Below are positions 20,101-27,991 of a stretch of 64,000 nt of DNA, in pieces. This DNA is from Nocardia uniformis NBRC 13702. GTDB taxonomy: Bacteria; Actinomycetota; Actinomycetes; Mycobacteriales; Mycobacteriaceae. A program made the translations under genes and the position numbers. Where the stretch lies: NCBI RefSeq assembly GCF_001613345.1, contig NZ_BDCE01000092.1, positions 1-64,000 on the forward strand, in the 5' to 3' direction. The stretch's first letter is position 1, and every line of letters begins with the position of its first letter. The notes beneath the pieces were generated by a model. The model was not told the DNA's origin, searched no databases, and saw only the letters and a program-made list of their open reading frames with translations.

Positions 20101-21203
20101 AAGGGTTGAACTACGGCATCCACTTGCTGGTCAGCAGTTCCCGCTGGGCCGCGATCCGGCCGGCGATCAAAGACATGATCCAGACACGGGTCGAGCTGCG
20201 CCTGGGTGACCTCACCGACACCGTCTTCAACACGCACCGCAAAATGGTGGCCGCGATACCGCCGAATCGGCCGGGCCGCTGTATCTCCAACGACGCACTG
20301 CACATGCTGACCGCACTGCCGCGCATCGACGGTGTGAGCGACAGTGCTACCGCGGCAGAGGGATTGACCGCCACGATCGACCATCTCAACCAGCTCTATC
20401 CGGGCCGGAAAGCGCCCGTAGTGAAACTGCTGCCCGCAAAGATCAGCTGGGACGAGATGCACGCCGGGCGGCTGGCGCCGCAGACGTTGGCGCAGCGGCT
20501 GGTGGTGCCGTTCGGGATCCGCGAATCCGATTTGAGTGTCGCGGCAATAGATTTCGCCGTATCGACGCACATGATCGTGCTCGGCTCCTCCGGTAGCGGC
20601 AAGTCGACCGTGCTCGCCGCCATTCTGGAGTCGATCCGGCGGCAGTTCACGGCGGATCAGGCGCGGGTGCTGCTCGTGGACTATCGGCGCCAGCACATGG
20701 ACGCGATACCGGAGGAGATGTCGATCGGCTACCTGACCTCCGAACGTGATCTGACTCAGGGGTTGCCGCCGTTCGCCGCGAAAATGCGCAGCCGCCGGGC
20801 ACCGGACGACGTGACCTCACAGCAGCTGAAGGACCGATCCTGGTGGAGCGGCCCGGAGATATTCCTGGTGATCGACGACTACCACATGGTGTCCCAGCGC
20901 GGCGCGATGAACCCCCTCGATCCGATCAAGGACATCATCGTCGACGGGCGCGACACCGGGTTGCACGTCATCGCGGCCCGCAATATCGCACAGGCCGACA
21001 TGGCGTTGTACGACAATATTCTCGGCCAAATGAAGAACCTGAACTCCTCCGGCCTCGTCATGGACGGGACCAGGCTCGACGGCATGCTGATCGGTGATGT
21101 GAAGCCCACCAAGCAGCCCGCCGGGCGGGGAATCTTCGTCGAACCGCTGCATTCCCGCAAAGATCTCGTGCAGGCGGCCTGGGAGCCCGAACGCGAGTCC
21201 TGA
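17190..21203 (+). CDS. eccC: ESX FtsK/SpoIIIE-type ATPase EccC (fused)
   Basis: EccC is the motor and substrate-recognition ATPase of type VII secretion. At 1337 residues it is the fused single-chain form found in ESX-3-like systems, not split into Ca and Cb. Two methionine-rich membrane helices lie at about 43-95. Three FtsK-type ATPase domains follow with Walker A motifs GATGSGKSE (~482), GGPQSGKST (~831) and GSSGSGKST (~1132), and Walker B-like strands LLLVDFKGG, FYCLDFSGG and VLLVDYRR. All three P-loops look intact. A DUF domain with ATPase-like features precedes domain 1. The start overlaps eccB by four bases. Confidence 0.96.
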   Translation: MTTTRRFVRPPRMIAGPKAPAVAELKLEPPTELPRPVPPSKLKMILPVVMVAAMVGMMVMMFRSGRAMSPMMLMFPMMMMVSMVGMMAGGMGGGGSKGTAGEVNEDRKDYLRSVANNRAKVHEAEAELHKFLRYSHPGPAEIGTLVGGKRMWENQATHPQFLRVRIGRGRIANQVRVIVPEAAPTSELDPVGVVEITRFAKAYSTVGGMPVAMNLLSTPQVVFDGDPAAVGALLRAMIAEIVVLHGPDQVAIAAAVREPDAPEWAWLKWLPHAQHREDTDGIGSSRMVYRSVGELRAKVLTGFNRGPFSTSAEPAVDKKHLLLIVDVSGPVNERDISGIDGCTWLGIGGVDQPLPRSLRFTVSAERTMDEVTLRGTRRVGIADRMSSAAMTALARSVSPYRLSSVVEAVVAEQASGGTSWQDLVGVTDPGAIRVDRQWPPRRDNDRARLNIPFGHDSAGAPVFLDIKESAEEGMGPHGMCIGATGSGKSEFLRTLVLSAVATHPPEVLNLLLVDFKGGATFLGFDRLSHVTAVVTNMEEESDLVTRMEDVLNGEMARRQRILRDAGNFANVADYEKAREQGANLAPLPTLFVILDEFAELLEQYPDFAKLFVAIGRLGRSLRIHLLLSSQKVPANRMGELEAHLSYRVALRTNQTSDSRDAIGTADAYHLPKKPGAGYLRVGAGDLQRFQAAYLGDPWTAPSQASAATPQRARRPGGGYRPPQQFTVTAVADIRPPRPPEPQDLAPEPGTEEEQITVMETVLQQLAGHGQPAHQMWLPPLNVAPTLDRLTPAVEPGALRVPLALVDRPRQQRQDVWSVDLSGSGGHAAVVGGPQSGKSTALQSLIVSAALTHTPEQVQFYCLDFSGGLAALRNLPHVGAVALPRDTDRIRRTMALISNLLANRQALFAELGIDSMREFRRRVNSPAEAAELAAHDQHGDVFLVVDGWDIGFAPNGPYFDEYGPVLESVAVQGLNYGIHLLVSSSRWAAIRPAIKDMIQTRVELRLGDLTDTVFNTHRKMVAAIPPNRPGRCISNDALHMLTALPRIDGVSDSATAAEGLTATIDHLNQLYPGRKAPVVKLLPAKISWDEMHAGRLAPQTLAQRLVVPFGIRESDLSVAAIDFAVSTHMIVLGSSGSGKSTVLAAILESIRRQFTADQARVLLVDYRRQHMDAIPEEMSIGYLTSERDLTQGLPPFAAKMRSRRAPDDVTSQQLKDRSWWSGPEIFLVIDDYHMVSQRGAMNPLDPIKDIIVDGRDTGLHVIAARNIAQADMALYDNILGQMKNLNSSGLVMDGTRLDGMLIGDVKPTKQPAGRGIFVEPLHSRKDLVQAAWEPERES

Positions 21204-21222
21204 GCACCGAATCCGGTCCCGA

Positions 21223-21238
21223 TTCCCATGGGTGGGAA
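21223..21238. promoter_or_regulatory. TTCCC-N6-GGGAA palindrome, copy 4 (PE promoter)
   Basis: The sequence is TTCCCATGGGTGGGAA. It sits 20 bases after the eccC stop and 58 bases before the PE start, with TTGACT (21251-21256) as a possible -35 element just downstream. This suggests that the PE/PPE/Esx genes have their own promoter. Confidence 0.6.
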
Positions 21239-21296
21239 TGCCTTAGCGTTTTGACTGAGGTGCTCATGGAAGCACAGGTTGATTGGAGATCAGACC

Positions 21297-21614
21297 ATGT
21301 TTCTCAACGTTGACCCCGAACAACTTCCGATCACCGGGGCCCAGCTGACCGCGGCGAACCAGGTCCTGGAATCCGCACTGTCCGCGACTGCCGCCACTGC
21401 CGTGCCGGTGCCCGCCGGGCTGGACACGGTGAGTTTCGCCGCCACAGCGGCACTCGCACTACACGCGGTCACGTTCTATTCGAACGCGGTCGAAGGCGCG
21501 ATTCAGTTGCAGGCCGGTGCGATTCAACTCGGTCCGACCGGCGTCAACTACCGGGCTGCCGACACCGCCGGCGGCGGGTCGGTTGCGCAGCATAACGCCG
21601 GCTTCACCTACTAG
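21297..21614 (+). CDS. PE family protein
   Basis: The 105-residue product is a minimal PE protein: MFLNVDPEQLPITGAQLTAANQVL carries the Pro-Glu pair near residue 7-8, followed by two amphipathic helices and a short tail (AAEFYSNAVE-like region AVTFYSNAVEGAIQLQAGA). PE proteins pair with the adjacent PPE protein in a helical bundle that is exported by the ESX machine. GGAGAT precedes the ATG by 8 bases, so the longer TTG reading from 21279 is rejected. No C-terminal enzymatic domain is attached. Confidence 0.88.
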   Translation: MFLNVDPEQLPITGAQLTAANQVLESALSATAATAVPVPAGLDTVSFAATAALALHAVTFYSNAVEGAIQLQAGAIQLGPTGVNYRAADTAGGGSVAQHNAGFTY

Positions 21615-21631
21615 CGACCGGCAGATCCATC

Positions 21632-23038
21632 ATGACCTCCCCATTCGCGCTCATGCAGGCGATACAAATGGTGTTCACGCCGTTCGAATTCGCGGCATTG
21701 CCTCCGGAAGTCAATTCCTTCCGGCTCTCGGCGGGTCCCGGCCCCACACCGATGGTCGCTACCTCGGCCGGGTACAAGACACTCGGCGTCACCTTCTCGG
21801 GGACCGCGCAGTCGGCCGAGGCGTCGATCACCTCGATGGAGATGACGTGGCAGGGCTTGTCCGGGGAGCGCGCGGCCACAGCGTTCCGGGGGCACTCGAG
21901 GTGGTTGCAACGCGAAGCCGAGGCCGCGATCGAGTCGGCGAAGTGTGCCAGCGGCATCGCCAAGGCGAACATGCAGGCGCGGGCCACCATGCCGCCGCTG
22001 TCGGTGATCCAGGCCAACCGGGCCGTGAGCGCGGCACTGGCCACAGCCACGGCCCAGGGCGGTCCCCTGGCCGTTGCGACGGGGGCGGTGCTTGCTGCGA
22101 ACGAACTGATATATATGGCCATGTGGACGGCCGCTGCGGCATCAATGACCACATACTCGGCCAGTACCGCCGGGTTCCTCGCCCAGCTGCCGGCCGTGAT
22201 TCCGCCGCCACCCATTGTCGATCCCAGCGCTCTCGGTGACGTCACGCCTTACAGTTCGTTGCTCAGCCCCGGTACGCCTCCTGGCACGGAGACACTCGGC
22301 GGCCCGGGCGGTGGACAGGGCGTCGGTCCATCGGCACCGACCGGTGGTCAATCGGTACCAACCGGTGGCCAGTCGGGACCAACCGGTGGCCAGTCGGGAC
22401 CGACGAGTCAGGCGCCGGGACCGTCGTCTCAGCCGGTCCCTGACGCGCAGAACGCGTTGTCCAATGTCGATCAGGCAATACAGTCTCTGCCCGATCCGTT
22501 GGCCGAGGGCGCCGGGATGGGTAATTACGGCGAGGGATTCAGCGAGCAGTCGGGCTTTCCTGGGACGTCGACAGAATCCCCCACCTTGGCGGCAATGAGC
22601 GGGGGTGCGGGCAGTGCCGTGGCGATGGGGTTGATGCGTGGCGGCTTCGGCGCCATGTCGGGGGCCTCGACCGGCTTCCGGATGCCGTCGAACTGGCCCG
22701 CCGGTGTCGGCACCGCATTCGGCGCACCCGCGCAGGCGACCGGCGCGCCCCCGGCGCGCACCGCACCGCGACGGGGAGTGACCGCGCCGACAGCGCGCAT
22801 GCGTCGGCGACGCCGCGATGACGAGGAAGAGCGGAAATCGAAGGTCTTCGTCCCCGGCGAACCCGTTGAGGTGCCGGTGCTGGACAAGCCACTGGTGGTC
22901 GGTGTCATCGAATACGCCGACAGCGAGGACGAGCGGGACAGCGAATCGGCTCGCATAGTGAATGTCGCGGCCGGTGTCATCGGCGTCGACGATGAGTTGG
23001 AGGGCGCGGAATCGGCCTCTTCGAAACGTCCCCGGTGA
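21632..23038 (+). CDS. PPE family protein
   Basis: The 468-residue product has an N-terminal PPE domain: FAALPPEVNSFRLSAGPGPTP with the Pro-Pro-Glu signature near residue 24-26, then a helical region including MTWQGLSGERAATAF (the W-x-G turn) and a hydrophobic tip recognised by EspG. Residues after about 190 are Pro/Gly/Thr-rich and include a threefold PTGGQS repeat, then a Gly/Ala-rich segment and an acidic C-terminus with an RRRRRDDEEE-like charged cluster. It starts 17 bases after PE, as in PE-PPE operons. It should be secreted as a heterodimer with PE. Confidence 0.92.
   Translation: MTSPFALMQAIQMVFTPFEFAALPPEVNSFRLSAGPGPTPMVATSAGYKTLGVTFSGTAQSAEASITSMEMTWQGLSGERAATAFRGHSRWLQREAEAAIESAKCASGIAKANMQARATMPPLSVIQANRAVSAALATATAQGGPLAVATGAVLAANELIYMAMWTAAAASMTTYSASTAGFLAQLPAVIPPPPIVDPSALGDVTPYSSLLSPGTPPGTETLGGPGGGQGVGPSAPTGGQSVPTGGQSGPTGGQSGPTSQAPGPSSQPVPDAQNALSNVDQAIQSLPDPLAEGAGMGNYGEGFSEQSGFPGTSTESPTLAAMSGGAGSAVAMGLMRGGFGAMSGASTGFRMPSNWPAGVGTAFGAPAQATGAPPARTAPRRGVTAPTARMRRRRRDDEEERKSKVFVPGEPVEVPVLDKPLVVGVIEYADSEDERDSESARIVNVAAGVIGVDDELEGAESASSKRPR
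22337..22399 (+). repeat. In-frame 21-bp tandem repeat in the PPE gene
   Basis: Three consecutive 21-base units encode PTGGQSV, PTGGQSG and PTGGQSG. The last two are identical at the DNA level, so the copy number is likely to vary between strains. Confidence 0.75.
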
Positions 23039-23083
23039 GGTACACCGAGGCGTATTTAAGCCCTACCGGGAAAGGAATATGAT

Positions 23084-23479
23084 ATGACCATCACATACAC
23101 CGGTGATCCGGCAGCGCTGCAGAGTTCGGCGAACAATACTGCGGCTTGCCTTGGTGAACTGGAAAGCCATCTGAAGGCGCTGGCGGCGACGCAGGATGAA
23201 CTGCACACGGCGGTGGTAAGCCAGGGGGCGGGAAACGCAATCTACAACACGCTGGGTAACGCACACGTGCGTGGTCTCTCGCTGGCTGGGACGCTACAGC
23301 AGATTGTGGACGGATTGTCCGACACCGGGGTGAAGGTCGACCTCGAGGATCTCGAAGGTGCGGCCAGGGTTAATGCCGCAATGGGTGACGACGGTGTGGT
23401 CGACGGTGGCGCGGGCGCCAGCAGCTGGACATCTGCGGGTACCGCCGTCGACTCAAAGGTCGACACCGCAACCTGGTGA
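23084..23479 (+). CDS. WXG100-superfamily Esx protein, EsxG position
   Basis: A 131-residue helical protein at the place of esxG in ESX-3-like loci. The N-terminal ~95 residues form a helix-turn-helix (AALQSSANNTAACLGELESHLKA, then LHTAVVSQGAGNAIYNTLGNA), with GAG-N-A replacing the W-x-G turn, as is common in EsxG-type partners. A flexible Asp/Gly-rich tail extends beyond the usual ~100 residues. It should form the first half of a secreted heterodimer with the next gene, 46 bases away. There is no signal peptide, as expected for ESX substrates. Confidence 0.78.
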   Translation: MTITYTGDPAALQSSANNTAACLGELESHLKALAATQDELHTAVVSQGAGNAIYNTLGNAHVRGLSLAGTLQQIVDGLSDTGVKVDLEDLEGAARVNAAMGDDGVVDGGAGASSWTSAGTAVDSKVDTATW

Positions 23480-23525
23480 TTTCGCTGCCCGAAACATGTT
23501 ACTTCGATCGAAGGCTTGATAAATC

Positions 23526-23825
23526 ATGAAATATAACTACACAGCTGTCGATGCGAGCAGCGCGACCTTGCAGGTAATTGTGAATGGGATGGAAACCAAC
23601 CTGACCAATATAAAAACTCTGTACGGCCAGCTGATGGCGGATTTCAGCGGTGCGGGTGCCGAAGGATACTCCACTGTCATGACGACCCTGCAGAACAAAA
23701 TGGATGCCTACGACACCACCCTGCAGCAGGTGAAGAACGCGATCGCAACCACAGCCGCCAGTGACGGTCTGATGAAAATTACCGACGGCAACCAGGGCAA
23801 CAAGTTCCTGAGTATCGGGATGTAG
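23526..23825 (+). CDS. WXG100-superfamily Esx protein, EsxH position
   Basis: A 99-residue helical hairpin protein: SATLQVIVNGMETNLTNIKTL, a turn at FSGAGAEGYST where canonical WXG would be, then MTTLQNKMDAYDTTLQQVK. The length fits EsxH/CFP-10-type proteins. Preceding esxG-like and following espG genes match the ESX-3 order. The classic Trp is replaced, which is known among actinobacterial Esx partners. The C-terminal half probably carries the export signal, though a canonical YxxxD/E motif is not clear. Confidence 0.78.
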   Translation: MKYNYTAVDASSATLQVIVNGMETNLTNIKTLYGQLMADFSGAGAEGYSTVMTTLQNKMDAYDTTLQQVKNAIATTAASDGLMKITDGNQGNKFLSIGM

Positions 23826-23867
23826 TCCAGCGGTGGGCCATTTGCAAGGACACAATGCGGTGATGGT

Positions 23868-24695
23868 ATGGATTCGGATCCGGTAGCGGTCGAGGTGAAT
23901 GTCGATGCCGCCCTGCTCTTGCAGCGGCTGGTCGGCATCGACTCCTACCCGCCGGTACTGGCGCTGCTGCCCAACATCTTCCGTATCGAGGACCGGGATC
24001 GGGTGCACGAGGTAGTACGTTCCCAGCTCGCTGAGGCGGGCATCGTGGACGACGAGGGCGTGCACCCGCAGGTCGCGCACTGGCTGCAATGCCTGTACCG
24101 ACCCGATATGGAACTCGTCGCCCGGATCATGGACACCGGGGCCGACGAGGTAGCGGGCATGCTGCGGATGTCGATGGTCCGCGCCGGCTCCGACCATGTC
24201 CTCGCGGTGCGCAACGACGACCACATCATCATCCAGTCGGTGTATCAGGATCAGCAGGATCTGCGCGTGCTGGTCGCGGCGCTCGCCGAGGCGCTGGGGC
24301 CTTGTCCAGCAGTGGAATTCGAGCCGGTGACCGCACGCCAAGAAGACTTCGCCGACAATCCGACCGGCAGTGTGGACCAGCGCAAGCAACTGCTGCTCGA
24401 GCTGGGGGCGGTCCCGCACACCGCCGGTGTGCTCAGCCGAGCGTTCGAGGAGGTGCTGCGGCATGCGGAGATCGTCGTCGTCGAACACCACGACGGCGGC
24501 TCGACACAAACCGAGATGTGTGTGAATGTCTTCGACACCGAGTTCGGCCGGATTGTCGCGACACCGAGTATCGGCCTCGACGGGCAGCGGTGGACCCGGC
24601 TCGCACCCGGCGACGACAGCACACTGCACGCAGGAGTCGTCGCCCTACTAGAGATGTTGCCGGGCCGCAGCTGGTTCGACACCGGCCGGGCCTGA
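23868..24695 (+). CDS. espG: ESX secretion-associated chaperone EspG
   Basis: EspG proteins are cytosolic chaperones that bind the tip of PPE proteins and keep PE-PPE dimers soluble before export. The 275-residue product shows the family layout: a mixed beta-sheet N-terminal half with VAHWLQCLYRPDMELVARI and SDHVLAVRNDDHIIIQSV, a helical middle (VDQRKQLLLELG), and a C-terminal repeat of the fold. The length and the place, directly after the Esx pair, match ESX-3-type espG. The gap to the next gene is 48 bases. Confidence 0.88.
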   Translation: MDSDPVAVEVNVDAALLLQRLVGIDSYPPVLALLPNIFRIEDRDRVHEVVRSQLAEAGIVDDEGVHPQVAHWLQCLYRPDMELVARIMDTGADEVAGMLRMSMVRAGSDHVLAVRNDDHIIIQSVYQDQQDLRVLVAALAEALGPCPAVEFEPVTARQEDFADNPTGSVDQRKQLLLELGAVPHTAGVLSRAFEEVLRHAEIVVVEHHDGGSTQTEMCVNVFDTEFGRIVATPSIGLDGQRWTRLAPGDDSTLHAGVVALLEMLPGRSWFDTGRA

Positions 24696-24743
24696 ACGAT
24701 TCGCCTTGGCGCGGCGTGAGTAATTGTGCGAGAGGGGCACTTC

Positions 24744-26483
24744 GTGAATCGACCACCCACTGCCAACGGGCAGCGGTCCGACCACGGCCGTTCGCTGGGC
24801 GGATACGAGGCATTCTTCTCCCCCGAAGAGACCGACCCTGCTCGTTCCGAGAGTGCCGCGTCCACCACATCGTCGCAGCCGCCGAGTGCCGGCCCCTTCG
24901 GCGCCGACAGTGCTGCGGCGTCAGCCGGCCAGAACGCACCCGCCGAGGTACCGCAACCGCCGACGGTTCCCAGATCCGAGGACACAGCACCCGGCAACAA
25001 CGCCACCGGCACGGCCGGGCAATCTCCGCCCGCACCGACCGGATCGACCTCCGCTCCGCCACCGAGCTCGGCGGCTCCTCCGAAAGCGGCTGTGGCGCCG
25101 GCACATCCGAGTGCGCCGGACCCGTTCGCTTCGACCGCGGTAGCGCAACCCGGTGCGCCGTCACCGCGGAATGGCTCGCGGATCTCCGTCTGGGAGCCGC
25201 CGCCATCTCCGGCCAATGCTCAGACTTCCACCGGGAATGCTCAGTCGTCGCCGTCCAGCGTGCAGGCTTCCGCTGGGAACGCTCAGTCGTCGGAATCGCC
25301 GGCAAGTGCTCAGACTTCCACCGGGAACGTTCAGTCGTGGGCGCCGCCCAGCACACAGACATCCGTCCGGAGAGCTGTCGCGGCCGCGGTGCATCATCCT
25401 GCCCGGCACCAGGATTCGGCTGCGGTGCAGCATCCGGCCCCACTGCAGGATTCGGCCGTCGCGAACGTGGACGAGCCCGAAGTCCTCACCGGGTCCGAGC
25501 CGATCACCTGGCACGCCGAGCCTGCCGGGCGGGTGGAAGTGATTCCCACCGCGCAGGCGAGATCGCAACTGCTGTCGGAGATCATGGCGACCAACCGGGC
25601 GACGCTGCGCGCGGCCACCGGAATGCGTGGCGCCTTGAACAAGGTGGGCTTCAAATTCGGGCTCTCGCCGGCCGAGCAGCGCGCCGAGGATCTTCGCAAC
25701 CGCATCCGGAAGCAGATTCCCAGCACGTACCAGATCGCGGTGATCAGTGTGAAGGGCGGCGTCGGTCGCACCACCACCGCGGCCGCCCTCGGCTCGACCT
25801 TCGCGAGCATCCGGTACGACCGGGTGGTGGCCGTCGACGCCAACCCCGACTTCAGCGACCTGGGCACCCGGACGGTGCGGCACCCCTACGGGCTCACCCT
25901 GCGTGACCTGGCCAACGCGCAAGACCTGCGGGCGTTCTCGGCGGTGCAGGTCTACACCACCACCAACGCCGCCAACCTGGTGGTCGTCGCGTCGCCGTGG
26001 GCGACCGATGCCAGCCAGGCGCTGACCGGAGCCGAATACGCCGCCGCGGTGGAAACCCTGCGCGTGCACTACAACCTGGTCGTCGTCGACTGCGGCACCG
26101 GTGTTTTCGATTCCTCGACCGGTAGCGTGCTGGCCAGCAGCGACGCGGTGCTCGTGGTCACGCCGGCCACGGTCGGCGGGGTGACCGGCGCGGTGGCCAC
26201 CCTGAACTGGCTCGGGTCGCACGGTCTCGCCCGGCTGGTGCAGCGGTCGACCGTGGCGATCGTGCATCAGCATCCGGTGAAACCGAATGTCGATGTGGCA
26301 GCGATCGAGGAGCTGTTCGCCACCGCCGGGCGACCGACCTTCACGGTGCCGTTCGACGAGCACCTGGCCGAGGGCGGCGAAATCGATCTACGACTACTCG
26401 ACAAGTCCACCGGAATCGCGTTCCAGGAGCTGGCCGCGGCACTGGCCGACGACTTCCCGACCTTCCGAGGAGCTGCCCGATGA
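24744..26483 (+). CDS. MinD/ParA-like ATPase of ESX locus (EspI-like)
   Basis: The 579-residue product has ~300 residues of Pro/Ser/Ala/Gln-rich disordered sequence with imperfect repeats (AQTSTGNAQSS, VQASAGNAQSS, AQTSTGNVQSW), then a MinD/ParA domain: deviant Walker A SVKGGVGRTTT, a VVAVDANPDFSDL switch and VVVDCGTGVFDSST. This layout matches EspI (ESX-1) and its ESX-2 counterpart; it is not part of the classical ESX-3 set, so the locus is a mosaic. GTG 24744 has AGAGGGG upstream and is preferred to GTG 24726. The stop overlaps the eccD start as ATGA. Confidence 0.85.
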   Translation: MNRPPTANGQRSDHGRSLGGYEAFFSPEETDPARSESAASTTSSQPPSAGPFGADSAAASAGQNAPAEVPQPPTVPRSEDTAPGNNATGTAGQSPPAPTGSTSAPPPSSAAPPKAAVAPAHPSAPDPFASTAVAQPGAPSPRNGSRISVWEPPPSPANAQTSTGNAQSSPSSVQASAGNAQSSESPASAQTSTGNVQSWAPPSTQTSVRRAVAAAVHHPARHQDSAAVQHPAPLQDSAVANVDEPEVLTGSEPITWHAEPAGRVEVIPTAQARSQLLSEIMATNRATLRAATGMRGALNKVGFKFGLSPAEQRAEDLRNRIRKQIPSTYQIAVISVKGGVGRTTTAAALGSTFASIRYDRVVAVDANPDFSDLGTRTVRHPYGLTLRDLANAQDLRAFSAVQVYTTTNAANLVVVASPWATDASQALTGAEYAAAVETLRVHYNLVVVDCGTGVFDSSTGSVLASSDAVLVVTPATVGGVTGAVATLNWLGSHGLARLVQRSTVAIVHQHPVKPNVDVAAIEELFATAGRPTFTVPFDEHLAEGGEIDLRLLDKSTGIAFQELAAALADDFPTFRGAAR

Positions 26484-27991
26484 CCGCTGCCGCAGCACCG
26501 CCGGCCGAGGCCGCCGCAGCGGAGGTGGCGCGGGTCCGGGTGGCGATCATGGTGGCCACCTACCAGGTCGATGTCGTGGTGCCGACCAAGTTCACGGTGG
26601 AGACGTTCATCGACGACCTGCTGGTCGTGCTGGCCGAGGCGATCGACGATGACACCGTCGACTTCACCGCGCCGGCCGGGCAGTGGAGTTTGGCCCGCCC
26701 GGGGCAGTTGCCCATTCCACGCTGGCGCAGCCTGGCCGACCACGACATCACCGACGGCGCGGTGCTGACCCTGACCCCGGTCGAGTCGGCGGAAGTGTTC
26801 CGTCCCATCGTCGAAGACATCACCGAAGCGTTGGCGCTGACCAATGAGCGGGAGTTCAGCGAATACGATCCCGACGTCTCGGCCGCGGTCGGGCTCGGCG
26901 GGGTCGTCGTCGGCTGCGGGGCCGCCTCGGCCATCCTGCTGTGGTCGTGGCTGCAGACGGGGTCCATGATGTGGACCGCGGTGCCGGCGCTGTTGCTGGG
27001 GATGATCGGTCTGGGGGCGGCGCTGGCTGCCGCGCAGCGCTTCGGTTCCCCGCGCAGCTGCCTCGGATTGGCGCTGGGCTCGTTGCTGCTGGCGGGCGCC
27101 GGGGCCGCGATGCTGGTGCCGCCGGCCTACGGTGAGGCCGGTGCGCTCACCCCGGCCAATCTGGTAGCGGGCGCGGTGGTCGCGGCGGTCGCCGCGGCGA
27201 CGGTGCTGCGGGTGACCAGGGTCGGTGTCGCCACTCTGATGTCGGTAATAGTGCTCGGTATTCTCGCCACACTCGCGGCGATTCCCGCGCTGATCTGGGA
27301 GTTCTCCACCAGCCAGGTGGCGGCCGGTGTGCTCCTCGTCGGGGTAATACTGCTGTCGCTGGCGCCACGGGTGGCGGTGGCGATCGCCCGCATCAAGCCA
27401 CCCGATCTGCCGGACCCCGGAACCGAGGTGGCCCCGGCCACCCTCGCCGATATCTTCGACGCCGAATCGTCCACCGGTGACCAGCCCGATGACGAGTCGG
27501 CGCGCCGCAGCGCCGAATCGCTTTTCGAAGCGCGGGCCCGGCTCGCGGTGACGAGCCTGCGCGGGCTGATGGTGGCGTTGTCGTTTCTGCTCGCGCTGGC
27601 GTCGGTGCTGGTGGCGGCGATGCATCCGGGCAAGATCCGCGAAGTAGTGCTGGTGCTCGCGGTGGCGGGCATCCTGCTGATGCGCGCCCGCTGGTATCCG
27701 GACCGGGTGCAGGCCATTGCCCTGATCACCGGATCGGCGGTGACGGTCACCGGATTGGGAATCGTGCTGGCGGGAGTGCACGACGATGTCGGCTCCCGGC
27801 TGCTGCTCGCCGTGCTCGTCCTGATCATCGCGTTCCTGGGATGCCGTGCGGCGGTACGGCTCCCGCATGTCCGGTTGTCTCCGGTGACGCGCCGGGTGCT
27901 CGACATCTTCGAATACTTGCTGCTGGTGCTGGTGCCGATTCTCGCGTTCTGGATCATGGGCATCTACGCGGCGATGCGGGAGCTGCTATGA
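26480..27991 (+). CDS. eccD: ESX membrane channel component EccD
   Basis: EccD forms the membrane-spanning barrel of the type VII complex. The 503-residue product starts with a ubiquitin-like cytosolic domain (RVAIMVATYQVDVVVPTKFTVE, then GQWSLARPGQ and LADHDITDGAVLTLTP). About eleven membrane helices follow from residue ~130, with a cytosolic loop near 310-355 (SSTGDQPDDESARRSAESLF). All parts of the family are present. It overlaps its upstream and downstream neighbours by four bases each, showing tight translational coupling. Confidence 0.94.
   Translation: MTAAAAPPAEAAAAEVARVRVAIMVATYQVDVVVPTKFTVETFIDDLLVVLAEAIDDDTVDFTAPAGQWSLARPGQLPIPRWRSLADHDITDGAVLTLTPVESAEVFRPIVEDITEALALTNEREFSEYDPDVSAAVGLGGVVVGCGAASAILLWSWLQTGSMMWTAVPALLLGMIGLGAALAAAQRFGSPRSCLGLALGSLLLAGAGAAMLVPPAYGEAGALTPANLVAGAVVAAVAAATVLRVTRVGVATLMSVIVLGILATLAAIPALIWEFSTSQVAAGVLLVGVILLSLAPRVAVAIARIKPPDLPDPGTEVAPATLADIFDAESSTGDQPDDESARRSAESLFEARARLAVTSLRGLMVALSFLLALASVLVAAMHPGKIREVVLVLAVAGILLMRARWYPDRVQAIALITGSAVTVTGLGIVLAGVHDDVGSRLLLAVLVLIIAFLGCRAAVRLPHVRLSPVTRRVLDIFEYLLLVLVPILAFWIMGIYAAMRELL

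Noticed and set aside
24089..25906. Forward frame of 605 residues over espG and the MinD-like gene
   Set aside because: A shadow rich in Arg/Gly/Ala in another frame; the espG and MinD frames carry the family motifs.
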